This document shows positions 1 to 7,469 of a DNA stretch of 64,000 nt, one piece after another. How positions within the stretch are numbered: position 1 is the first letter of the stretch; every line of letters starts with the position of its first letter. Below the pieces are notes generated by a model. It searched no databases and had not been told where the DNA came from. It worked only from the letters and a program-made list of their open reading frames with translations. Origin of the DNA: Rhizobiales bacterium CCH3-A5 (lineage in GTDB: Bacteria > Pseudomonadota > Alphaproteobacteria > Rhizobiales > Beijerinckiaceae); assembly GCA_001556025.1 (NCBI GenBank), contig LSIB01000136.1, forward strand, positions 248,001 to 312,000, given 5' to 3'. Made by a program: the position numbers and the translations under genes.

Positions 1-611
1 TCGATCTCGCGAATATTCACCACCGGGCGGGCGCCGTCCTGTTCGATCGGGCCGAAGAGGAAAGAGGAGCCGTAGGAGGAGAAGCCGAGATGCTGCGGCG
101 GCATCGGCCTGGCGCGCCAGTAGCCGTCCTGCGGATAGACCACCAGCACCTCGTAGGACTTGTCCTTGCCGAGCTTCCAGAGCTGCACGAGATGCAGCCC
201 CTTCTCGACCCTGTCGCCGACCCTGAACGTCGTGTCGGCCGGCCGCCAGAAAGTCGGAAACGTGTAGCCGACGAGCCAGTACTCGATGCTCTCGTAGAAG
301 GTGACGCGGCGCGGCGGCACCGGCGCGGCAAAGACGGGGTCGCCGGTCATGTCGCAGGCGGTCCAGTCGGCCTCCCAATTATCCTTCACCAGCCCCGCGA
401 TATAGGCCGGATGCGCGGCCTCGATCTGGAAACGCCGCACCTCCGGCGAGATCGCCTTGATCGTAACGTTGTCCTTCTCGGCGCAGAGCACCGGCTCGGA
501 TTCGTTGCGAACCTCGACCGCGACATCGCTGGCCGCGAAGCCGGGACGAGCGCATAGGACGGCCGCCAACAACAGTGCCGTAAGAACACGCGGAGCGAAG
601 CGTCGTCGCAT
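1..611 (-). CDS. Exported protein of unknown function, C-terminus beyond the window edge
   Basis: An open frame starts at ATG 611 and stays open to base 1, giving at least 203 residues, so the gene is cut by the window edge. The N-terminus (MRRRFAPRVLTALLLAAV, then an Ala-rich stretch ending ARPGFAAS) is a clear Sec-type signal peptide with cleavage near residue 27. The mature part has no motif I recognise; it is rich in aromatic residues (for example ESIEYWLVGYTFPTFW) and looks like a beta-rich periplasmic domain. It lies 5 bases after the FkbM methyltransferase and on the same strand as opgH, so it may belong to a periplasmic-glucan operon, but that is inference from position only. Confidence 0.75.
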   Translation of the reverse strand, partial: MRRRFAPRVLTALLLAAVLCARPGFAASDVAVEVRNESEPVLCAEKDNVTIKAISPEVRRFQIEAAHPAYIAGLVKDNWEADWTACDMTGDPVFAAPVPPRRVTFYESIEYWLVGYTFPTFWRPADTTFRVGDRVEKGLHLVQLWKLGKDKSYEVLVVYPQDGYWRARPMPPQHLGFSSYGSSFLFGPIEQDGARPVVNIREI

Positions 612-616
612 TGGAA

Positions 617-1378
617 TCAGCTCTCTAGAACGGCGTACACATCGCCTGAATTAGCGTCATGCGGCAAGGCGCGCAGAAATTCGCCCATGGCCTCGGCGCT
701 CGCATTGCCAGCAAGCTCGAACCTCTGGCTCTCGCCGAGCGCGACGTTGAAGCGGTAGGGACCGAGCGTGTCCAGCAAGGCGAGGCAGGCCTCGGCCACA
801 TCGCGCTGGATTGTGGTGAACTCGAAGGAGATCACCGGGATCGCCCTCGTAAGCCCAGCCAGCACATGCGCCTCGAAGCCCTCGACGTCGATCTTGGCCA
901 GCACCGGCAGGCCATGGCGCAGGATCAGCGCGTCGAGCGTGGTGCAGGGCACGACGATCTCGCGGTCCCAGACCTGTTCGGCCCAGCCCTGCGCCCCCTT
1001 CGCCGCGCCGACGAAGGCGTCCGACGCGGTCGAGACCGTCGGGTTGGCGCTGTTGATCCTGAGGGTGAGCGAGCCCTCGCTGTCGCCACAGGCGGCCTCG
1101 ATCAGCGTCACATCGGGGTCGCGGCCATGGATCAGGCGGATCGCCCGCGCCGGCCCCGGCTGCGGCTCCAGCGCGACGACGCGCGCGCCTAGCCGCCGGA
1201 AGGAGGAGATCCGGTCGCCGACATGCGAACCGATGTCGAAGGCGAGATCGCGGGGCTTGAGAAAGCGGCCATAAAGCGCGTCCATGGCGGCATTGCGCGC
1301 CGCGTCGCCGTGATAGACCCGCAAGCTGCGCGACAGCGCCTTCGCCGTCCCTTTCGGATAGGCGACCGGCGCGCTCAT
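617..1378 (-). CDS. FkbM family SAM-dependent methyltransferase
   Basis: Predicted 253-residue FkbM-type methyltransferase. The SAM-binding motif I is LAFDIGSHVGDRISSF near residues 42-57, followed by VVALEPQPG as the acidic motif II, and the family hallmark AKIDVEGFEAHVLAG lies in the C-terminal half. FkbM enzymes O-methylate sugars or polyketide hydroxyls; the acceptor here is unknown. The ATG at 1378 overlaps the opgH stop in an ATGA arrangement, so the two are almost certainly co-translated. That suggests, without proving it, that the methyl acceptor is the glucan or a lipid-linked product made by OpgH. A longer in-frame reading upstream only runs antisense-like through opgH and was not used. 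Confidence 0.88.
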   Translation of the reverse strand: MSAPVAYPKGTAKALSRSLRVYHGDAARNAAMDALYGRFLKPRDLAFDIGSHVGDRISSFRRLGARVVALEPQPGPARAIRLIHGRDPDVTLIEAACGDSEGSLTLRINSANPTVSTASDAFVGAAKGAQGWAEQVWDREIVVPCTTLDALILRHGLPVLAKIDVEGFEAHVLAGLTRAIPVISFEFTTIQRDVAEACLALLDTLGPYRFNVALGESQRFELAGNASAEAMGEFLRALPHDANSGDVYAVLES

Positions 1379-3201
1379 GCCCGCGTCCCGGCGCCGATGG
1401 CCCGCAGGACGGGCGGCGGGTCGAAATCCTCGGGGATGCCGCAGAGCCCGCTGCGAGCGAACCAGCGCCCGACGCCCGGCAGCGCGGTCAGCATGGCGAA
1501 GGGAATCGCCAGCACATAGCCCGCCGTCAACGGCAGCGACCAGAGCAGCACGGTCGGCGAGAGCCAGAGCAGCGTCCCGAAAACATAGAGACCGAACAGG
1601 AGGTGCGGCCACAGGCCCGCGAAAGCAGTGGCGAATGAGAGCGCATGGGCATCGCGCGCCTGCCCGTTCCAGCCGATCTTCGCGCGCCCGAAAGCCAGAC
1701 CGATCATGAACAGCGTGGTCCGGAAGGTCGAGACCGCGCCCTGCAGGAAGGCGAAGACCACCTCGATCACTGACGACGCGATGAAGCGCCCCGTTCCGCC
1801 ATAGCGATTGGTTCCGCCCTTGGTCAGCAGGATGTCGGCGAACCCCGCCAGCTTGGGCGAAAGATACATCGAGAAGAACAGCACATAGAGAAACGCCGCG
1901 AGCCCCGACGGATAGCCGGCGATGCCGGCGTCCTCGATCACCTTGACCGGCAGAAGCGCGATCATCAGCGTCCAGGCCGGCAGGCCAAGGAACATCAGGA
2001 TCGCCCAGACGAGCTGGAAGCGGCTCATCGGCTTGAGGCCCGGCAGATCGAGCAGCTTGAGGTACTGCAGGTTGCCGAGGCACCAGCGCAGGTCGCGCTT
2101 GGCGAAGTCGAGCATGGTCGGCGGGTTCTCTTCCCAGCTTCCCATCTCGGTCGGCAGCACGCGGACCTCGTAGCCGGCGCGGCGCATCAGCGTCGCCTCG
2201 ACCTGGTCGTGGCTCATCACCGCCCCGCCCAAAGGCGGACCGCCCGGCAGCACCGGCAGATGGCACTCGTCGCGGAAGGGCTTGATGCGGACGCAGGCAT
2301 TATGGCCCCAGAACGGCCCGCATTCGCCGATCCACCAGGCCGAGCCCATGGTGTAGGGCCGCATGCCGTGGCGCATGCCGAACTGGAAGATGCGCGCGAA
2401 GGCCGACTGGCTCGGCATACCGACGACCAGACTCTGCAGGATGCCGAGCTTCGGATGCGCCTGCATCATCCGGGTGAGCTTCACGATCGCCTCGCCCGAC
2501 ATCACACTGTCGGCGTCGAGCGGCAGCATGACCTCGTAGCGGTCGCCCCAGCGCTCGCAGAATTCGCGGACATTGCCGGCCTTGAAGCCGGCATTGTCGG
2601 TGCGGCGGCGATAGGTCAGGTGCGAGGCCTCCCCCAGTTCGCGCGCCCACTGCGCCGCCAGCACCTCCTCTGAGGCCGCCACGACCGGGTCGTTGGTGTC
2701 CGACAGCACGAAATAGTCGAACCAGGCGCCCTCGCCCGTCGCATCGACGCTTTCCTTGACGACACGCAGGCGGGCGAAGGCGCGGCCCGGGTCCTCGTTG
2801 CGCAGCGTCATCAGGATCGCGGTGCGGATCGCAACCGGCGTTTCGACATCGCCATCGGCAGAGAAGGGCGCGACCTGCTCGATGCCGTCCCTGACGCCAT
2901 GCAGCAGCCAAAGCCCGATCACGGCGTTCCAGAAGCCGAGCACCGTCCACGGCGCGCCGAACAGGAAGGCGACGAAGATCACCACGTCCGTGACGGTCCA
3001 GCCGCCCGCACCGAGCACGCGCGAGAGGCCAAGCAGCAGCGCGCCAAGCGTGACGAGGTTCACCGCCAGCACGAGCCAGCGTCTCGCGCTCAGGGTCGCG
3101 ACGGCCTGCACCGCGGCCGGCGTCAGCCCATTCTTGCCCCCTTGCGCACCCGGCTTGAACGTGGTCGGAGCGGGACGCTGGTTCATGGCGGTTTCTGTCA
3201 T
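1375..3201 (-). CDS. opgH: Glucans biosynthesis glucosyltransferase OpgH (MdoH)
   Basis: A 608-residue inner-membrane family 2 glucosyltransferase expected to polymerise UDP-glucose into osmoregulated periplasmic glucan. Two N-terminal membrane segments (about residues 40-62 and 70-100) precede the cytosolic GT domain. That domain has the acidic motif LPLDADSVM (D229, D231), the conserved stretch ending GPFWGHNACVR, and RDLRWCLGNLQY (R372, W373), which matches the Q/RxxRW acceptor motif. Several further membrane segments follow. It is shorter than the E. coli protein (about 850 residues) because it lacks the long N-terminal extension, as in many alphaproteobacteria. No opgG partner is next to it. 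The start is ATG 3201; ATG 3186 is an alternative. Only 27 bases separate it from the divergent gene. Confidence 0.93.
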   Translation of the reverse strand: MTETAMNQRPAPTTFKPGAQGGKNGLTPAAVQAVATLSARRWLVLAVNLVTLGALLLGLSRVLGAGGWTVTDVVIFVAFLFGAPWTVLGFWNAVIGLWLLHGVRDGIEQVAPFSADGDVETPVAIRTAILMTLRNEDPGRAFARLRVVKESVDATGEGAWFDYFVLSDTNDPVVAASEEVLAAQWARELGEASHLTYRRRTDNAGFKAGNVREFCERWGDRYEVMLPLDADSVMSGEAIVKLTRMMQAHPKLGILQSLVVGMPSQSAFARIFQFGMRHGMRPYTMGSAWWIGECGPFWGHNACVRIKPFRDECHLPVLPGGPPLGGAVMSHDQVEATLMRRAGYEVRVLPTEMGSWEENPPTMLDFAKRDLRWCLGNLQYLKLLDLPGLKPMSRFQLVWAILMFLGLPAWTLMIALLPVKVIEDAGIAGYPSGLAAFLYVLFFSMYLSPKLAGFADILLTKGGTNRYGGTGRFIASSVIEVVFAFLQGAVSTFRTTLFMIGLAFGRAKIGWNGQARDAHALSFATAFAGLWPHLLFGLYVFGTLLWLSPTVLLWSLPLTAGYVLAIPFAMLTALPGVGRWFARSGLCGIPEDFDPPPVLRAIGAGTRA

Positions 3202-3228
3202 GCGATCGGGTGGGATGGAGCGGTGGAG

Positions 3229-4239
3229 ATGGCGCGAAAGCTAAAGCCGGCAAGTGCCGAGGGCGCAAGGCCGCCGGCGACCGCGCTCTGGTATGCGGGG
3301 ATGCGTGAATGCGCCCTGAACGCGGTGGCGCTGCCGCAGCCCGGCCACGATGACTGCCTCGTGCGCACGCTCTGGAGCGGCATCAGCCGCGGCACGGAGC
3401 GCCTGGTTTTCGAGGGCCGCGTGCCGTTGAGCGAGCGGGAACGGATGCGCGCGCCGTTCCAGGAGGGCGATTTCCCGTTTCCGGTGAAGTACGGCTACTG
3501 CGCGGTGGGCAAGGTCGAGTCCGGCCCGGCCGACATGCTGGGCAGGACCGTGTTTTGCCTGCACCCGCATCAGGATGTCTTCGTCGCGGCCCGCGACCGG
3601 CTGACGCCCGTCCCCGATGCCGTGCCGGCGCGCCGGGCCGTGCTCGCCGCCAACATGGAAACCGCACTGAACGCGCATTGGGATGCGGGCTCGGGCCCGG
3701 CCGACCGGATCGTGGTCGTCGGCGGCGGGGTTCTGGGCCTGCTCGTCGCCTGGCTGGCGGCGCGGCTTCCTGGCGCGCAGGTGACGCTGGTCGATGTCGC
3801 GCCCGAGCGGGCCGAACTCGCGGCCACGCTGGGCATTGGCTTCGCTTTGCCGGCGAACGCCCCGACTGACGCCGATCTCGTCTTCCACGCCAGCGCCAGC
3901 GCGCCGGGGCTCGCGACCGCTATCGGCTGCGCCGGCCTCGAGGCGAGGATCGTCGAGTTGAGCTGGTATGGCGAAGGCGCGGTCGCGGCCCCACTCGGCG
4001 GCGCATTCCACGCCAGGCGTCTGCAGTTGGTCTCCTCGCAGGTCGGCATGCTCTCGCCCTCGCGCCGGCCGCGCTGGAATTATGCAAGGCGTGCCCAGGC
4101 GGCGCTGGCGTTGCTTGCCGAGGATGATCGACTCGACCGACTGATCACGCAGGACATCGCATTCGCGGATGCGCCGGCGATCCTTCCCGACGTGCTTTCG
4201 GCCCAGTGGCGTGGGCTGACCGCCGTTCTGCGCTATTGA
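3229..4239 (+). CDS. Medium-chain alcohol-dehydrogenase-like oxidoreductase (zinc-binding ADH superfamily)
   Basis: A 336-residue medium-chain dehydrogenase-like protein. The Rossmann motif IVVVGGGVLGLLVAW lies near residue 160 and is followed by VTLVDVAPERAELAATLG, typical of NAD(P) binding. The N-terminal catalytic fold is recognisable (VRTLWSGISRGTERLVFEGRVP), resembling the BchC-like branch of the superfamily. The usual catalytic-zinc Cys in that segment is replaced by Ser-Ile-Ser, and the four-Cys structural zinc lobe is absent, so zinc dependence is doubtful. The start at ATG 3229 gives the N-terminus expected before the TALWYAG beta strand. It heads the rightward set with the pterin-synthase homologue, glycosyltransferase and methyltransferase, so it probably reduces or oxidises an intermediate of that pathway. 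Confidence 0.8.
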   Translation: MARKLKPASAEGARPPATALWYAGMRECALNAVALPQPGHDDCLVRTLWSGISRGTERLVFEGRVPLSERERMRAPFQEGDFPFPVKYGYCAVGKVESGPADMLGRTVFCLHPHQDVFVAARDRLTPVPDAVPARRAVLAANMETALNAHWDAGSGPADRIVVVGGGVLGLLVAWLAARLPGAQVTLVDVAPERAELAATLGIGFALPANAPTDADLVFHASASAPGLATAIGCAGLEARIVELSWYGEGAVAAPLGGAFHARRLQLVSSQVGMLSPSRRPRWNYARRAQAALALLAEDDRLDRLITQDIAFADAPAILPDVLSAQWRGLTAVLRY

Positions 4240-4251
4240 CCTGACGCTGCG

Positions 4252-4265
4252 GTCTTGGCCAAGAC
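4252..4265. promoter_or_regulatory. 14-bp perfect palindrome in the gap before the pterin-synthase homologue
   Basis: GTCTTGGCCAAGAC is its own reverse complement. It sits in the 71-base gap between the oxidoreductase stop and the ATG at 4311. It could be an operator for an internal promoter or simply a short structured spacer. No regulator is identified. Confidence 0.35.
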
Positions 4266-4310
4266 AGGGCTCTGAGCCGGCGGCCGCCAGCGCACAGGAG
4301 CCATAAGCCC

Positions 4311-4712
4311 ATGTTTTCCGTCGAAGTCCGCGATCGCATCATGATCGGCCATTCTTTGCCCGATCCGTTCTTCGGCCCCGCCCAGAACATGCACGGCGCG
4401 ACCTTCGTGGTCGACGTCGCATTCTTTCGCGAAGAGATGACGCGCCAGAACGTGGTGGTCGATATCGGGGCGGCACTCGACGTGCTCAACAAGACCCTCA
4501 AGCCATTGAACTACCAGAATCTCGACACGCTGCCGCAGTTCAAAGGCGTGCTGACCACCACCGAATTCCTGTGCAAATACATCTTCGACGCGATGGCGCA
4601 GGCTGCCAAGTCCGGCGCGCTCGGCGCGGACGGTGCAGGCCTGGCGAAAATCCGGGTGACGCTGCACGAAACCGATCTGGCGCGTGCGAGCTATGAGGGC
4701 GCGCTCGCGTGA
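4311..4712 (+). CDS. 6-pyruvoyltetrahydropterin synthase / QueD family homologue with altered metal site
   Basis: A 133-residue COG0720-type T-fold protein. The first zinc-ligand position is kept (H14 in RIMIGHSL), and the C-terminal strand with the substrate-binding Glu is kept (VTLHETDLARASYEG). The central motif, normally CxxxHGH, reads AQNMHGA: the catalytic Cys position is Ala24 and the third zinc ligand is Ala30, with only H28 retained. The protein is therefore unlikely to be ordinary QueD or PTPS and may act differently on a pterin or may not bind zinc. The family is known to be functionally diverse. AGGAG precedes ATG 4311. It overlaps the next gene by 4 bases, so it is translationally coupled to the glycosyltransferase. 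Confidence 0.82.
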   Translation: MFSVEVRDRIMIGHSLPDPFFGPAQNMHGATFVVDVAFFREEMTRQNVVVDIGAALDVLNKTLKPLNYQNLDTLPQFKGVLTTTEFLCKYIFDAMAQAAKSGALGADGAGLAKIRVTLHETDLARASYEGALA

Positions 4713-5755
4713 GCGAGATCGTCTTCGCGATTCCAGGCGATCTCGCGCTGCCGACCGGCGGTTATGCCTACGACCGCAGGCTGCTGGCGGAATGGCGGGC
4801 TTCGGGCGTCTTGGCGCGCCATCTCGCCTTGCCCGGCTCATTCCCCGATCCGACACCTGACGACCTCATGGAGACAGGCCGCGCGATCCTGTCGCAGCCT
4901 TTCGACTGCGCCCTCCTGATCGACGGGCTGGCCTACGGCGCTTTCCCCGAGAGCATTGCAGCGGGGCTGGCAGGACGCGTCGTCGCTCTGGTCCACCACC
5001 CCCTCGGACTGGAAACGGGCCTGCCGCCGGAGCGCGCCGCCTCGCTGCTGGCGGGAGAAGCGGCCGCCTTGCGCTACGCCAGCGCCATCATCGTGACGAG
5101 CGCGACCACGAAGCGTCATCTCGTCGCCGATTTCGGCCTCGACGAAGCGCGCATCACGGTCGCTGTTCCAGGCGTGGATGCGGCTCCGAGGGCTCGCGGC
5201 AGCGGCGGTGGGGCAGTCTCGCTTCTGGCGGTCGGTTCGCTGGTGCCGCGCAAGGGCTACGACGTGCTGGTCACGGCGCTCGCGGGAATTCCCGACAGGG
5301 ATTGGCAACTCACCATCATCGGGGCCGCTGACCGGGTGCCGGCCACCACGCAGGCGCTGCGCGCGCAGATCGCGCAAGCTGGCCTCGGCGACCGGATCAC
5401 GCTCGCCGGAGCGGTCCCGGACGCGACGCTCGCCGAGACTTACGACCGCGCCGATCTCTTCGTCATGCCCTCGCTGTTCGAGGGCTATGGCATGGTGCTG
5501 ACCGAGGCGCTGGCGCGCGGACTGCCGGTCCTCTGCACCACCGGCGGAGCGGCGGCCGAGACCGTGCCGGACGGGGCGGCCGTCAAGGTCGCGCCGGGCG
5601 ATGCCGACGCCCTTGCAAAAGGGCTTGTGACGCTGATTGATGACGCGGCCCTTCGCGCGCGCCTCGGCTACGCCGCATGGGAGACCGCCGGCTCCTTGCC
5701 GCGCTGGCGCGACACGGCGGCGACCGTCGCCGAAATCTGCCGGAAGGTGATGTGA
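4709..5755 (+). CDS. Family 4 glycosyltransferase
   Basis: A 348-residue GT-B fold glycosyltransferase of the GT4/GT1 group. The C-terminal half shows the nucleotide-sugar domain: GSLVPRKGYDVLVTAL, then WQLTIIGAADR, and the EX7E donor-binding motif in EGYGMVLTEALARGLPVL. The N-terminal acceptor domain opens with FAIPGDLALPTGGYAYDRRL, which contains the Gly-rich turn usual in this family. Start is GTG 4709, overlapping the previous stop as GTGA; its own stop overlaps the next ATG. The donor and acceptor cannot be read from sequence. Tight coupling to a pterin-synthase homologue suggests glycosylation of a pterin-like molecule, comparable in principle to known bacterial pterin glycosides. Confidence 0.88.
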   Translation: MSEIVFAIPGDLALPTGGYAYDRRLLAEWRASGVLARHLALPGSFPDPTPDDLMETGRAILSQPFDCALLIDGLAYGAFPESIAAGLAGRVVALVHHPLGLETGLPPERAASLLAGEAAALRYASAIIVTSATTKRHLVADFGLDEARITVAVPGVDAAPRARGSGGGAVSLLAVGSLVPRKGYDVLVTALAGIPDRDWQLTIIGAADRVPATTQALRAQIAQAGLGDRITLAGAVPDATLAETYDRADLFVMPSLFEGYGMVLTEALARGLPVLCTTGGAAAETVPDGAAVKVAPGDADALAKGLVTLIDDAALRARLGYAAWETAGSLPRWRDTAATVAEICRKVM

Positions 5756-6594
5756 TGGGTGGCTTCTCCCCCGACTGGCTGGCCTTGCGCGAGCCTTTCG
5801 ACCACGCGGCCCGCAACCCGCAGCTGCTGGCGGCGGTCGGCGCGCAGTTCGCCGCCAAGCCGTCGATCACGGTCGTCGATCTCGGCTGCGGCGCGGGCTC
5901 CAACCTGCGCGGCACGTTCTCGGCCCTGCCACAGCGCCAGCACTGGACGCTGGTCGACTATGACGAGCGCCTGCTCGCGGCGGCGCGCGAACGCCTGACC
6001 GCGTGGGCTGACGAGTCGCGCGAGCAGGGCGAGGAACTGGTGCTGTCAAAGGCCGGCAAGGCACTCACCGTCGATTTCCGCAAGGCCGACCTGAACAAGG
6101 AGCTCGAATGGGTTCTGGGCTGGCAGCCCGACCTCGTCACCGCCGCCGCCCTGTTCGACCTTGCCTCGAAACGCTGGATCGAACGCTTCGTAGCGGCGCT
6201 GGCGAGCCAGCGCCTGCCGCTCTACACCGTGCTGACCTATGACGGTCGGGAGACCTGGAAGCCGCCGCATCCGGCCGACGCGCGCATACTGGCCGCGTTC
6301 AAGCACCATCAGCTCACCGACAAGGGGTTTGGTCCCGCAGCCGGGCCGGCCGCGACGGAGATCATGGCCGAGGCCTTCCGCAAGACGGGCTTCGCCGTCT
6401 CGACCGGCGACAGCCCGTGGCTGATCGAGGACGGCGCGGGCGCCTTCGCGAATGCGCTGACGGCAGGAATCGCCGACGCCGTGCGCGAAACCGGACATCT
6501 CGACGCCGCGACGATCGCCGACTGGCTCGAAGCGAGACGGCAATCGTCCTCGGGTCTGGTCGGCCATCACGATCTATGGGCCCGGCCGGTCTGA
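5755..6594 (+). CDS. Class I SAM-dependent methyltransferase
   Basis: A 279-residue Rossmann methyltransferase. Motif I is ITVVDLGCGAGSNLRG near residues 38-53, the acidic end of strand 2 is WTLVDYDERLLAAARERL, and the post-motif region DLVTAAALFDLASKRWIERF follows. ATG 5755 shares its first base with the glycosyltransferase stop (TGATG), so the two are coupled. The substrate is unknown. Position at the end of the oxidoreductase, pterin-synthase homologue and glycosyltransferase run suggests the last decorating step of that pathway. The 3' end stops 7 bases from the convergent cytochrome b561 gene, with no obvious terminator between them. Confidence 0.85.
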   Translation: MGGFSPDWLALREPFDHAARNPQLLAAVGAQFAAKPSITVVDLGCGAGSNLRGTFSALPQRQHWTLVDYDERLLAAARERLTAWADESREQGEELVLSKAGKALTVDFRKADLNKELEWVLGWQPDLVTAAALFDLASKRWIERFVAALASQRLPLYTVLTYDGRETWKPPHPADARILAAFKHHQLTDKGFGPAAGPAATEIMAEAFRKTGFAVSTGDSPWLIEDGAGAFANALTAGIADAVRETGHLDAATIADWLEARRQSSSGLVGHHDLWARPV

Positions 6595-6601
6595 GATCCA
6601 G

Positions 6602-7183
6602 TCAGCCCCGTTTCGGCAGCATCCGCCGCAGCACGCCGTCCTTGAGGATCAGGTGATGATGCAGCGCGGCACCTATATGGACGGCCGCGAGCGCGCCGAT
6701 CAGCCAGGCCAGCCAGCCATGCAGCGCCAGCACGCGCTTGGCGGCCGCCTCGCTGGGCGCGGCCAAGGCCGGCAAGTCGAACAGGCCGAAAATGCCGAGC
6801 GACGGATAGAGCGAGACGCCGATCCAGCCGAGCAGCGGCACGACCAGCAATAGGCCGTAGAGCAGCCAGTGGACGGTATGCGAGGCCGCCTTCTGCCACC
6901 AGAGCAGGCCGGGCTCGTCGGGCGGCGCGCCGCGCAGCAGCCGGTAGGCCAACCGCCCCGCCATCAGCCAGAGCAGCAGGAAGCCCAGGAGCTTGTGCGT
7001 GCTGTAGAGCGCGTTGGTCAGCCCGTCCCAGACATTCATGCTGTTGCCGCGATAGGTCATGGCGATGCCAAGCGGGATCATGACCAGCACGCCTGCGGCC
7101 GTAGCCCAATGCAGACGACGCGCGACCGGGCTGTAGACCCTTTGCCCAATGCCGGCTGTCGTCATCCGGTCATGGTCGTGCAT
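6602..7183 (-). CDS. Cytochrome b561 family membrane protein
   Basis: A 193-residue four-helix cytochrome b561/b-type protein. Likely haem-ligand histidines are visible in each helix region: RRLHWATAAG, LYSTHKLLGFLLLW, ASHTVHWLLYG and LALHGWLAWLIG. The C-terminal ALHHHLILKDGVLRRMLP is a typical family ending. ATG 7183 was chosen because GGGAGGATT precedes it at good spacing and the reading further upstream has no hydrophobic signal. Members transfer electrons from quinol in the inner membrane, often to periplasmic partners or superoxide. It is transcribed against the flanking genes and so splits the methyltransferase from ribA; whether it serves the neighbouring pathway is unknown. Confidence 0.88.
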   Translation of the reverse strand: MHDHDRMTTAGIGQRVYSPVARRLHWATAAGVLVMIPLGIAMTYRGNSMNVWDGLTNALYSTHKLLGFLLLWLMAGRLAYRLLRGAPPDEPGLLWWQKAASHTVHWLLYGLLLVVPLLGWIGVSLYPSLGIFGLFDLPALAAPSEAAAKRVLALHGWLAWLIGALAAVHIGAALHHHLILKDGVLRRMLPKRG

Positions 7184-7469
7184 CTGAATCCTCCCGCTTG
7201 GCTCTTCGCCGGCATCGACGGGTCCGCCGGTCGCGACCATTCATCTCGTGTTCAACGTGTCATTCCTATACGGGCCGAGGCAACAGATTGGATGGCTGCC
7301 GCTTCAGAGCCAATGCGAAGAACCGGATCGCGGTTCCACCGAGACTGGAACAGTTCCTCCGGCGATACGTTTGGTTCGGGCGGCAATCGCGCCTACATCC
7401 GGGGCGACAAGTCGCCCGTATGAGATACATTCCTCCGCCGGTTCCCGGCGCAATCTGACGGACACTGCA

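Noticed and set aside
7184..7469. Riboswitch (FMN type) before ribA
   Set aside because: I could not find the conserved AGGG...GGTG-type core or the multi-stem arrangement of an FMN element in the 286 bases.
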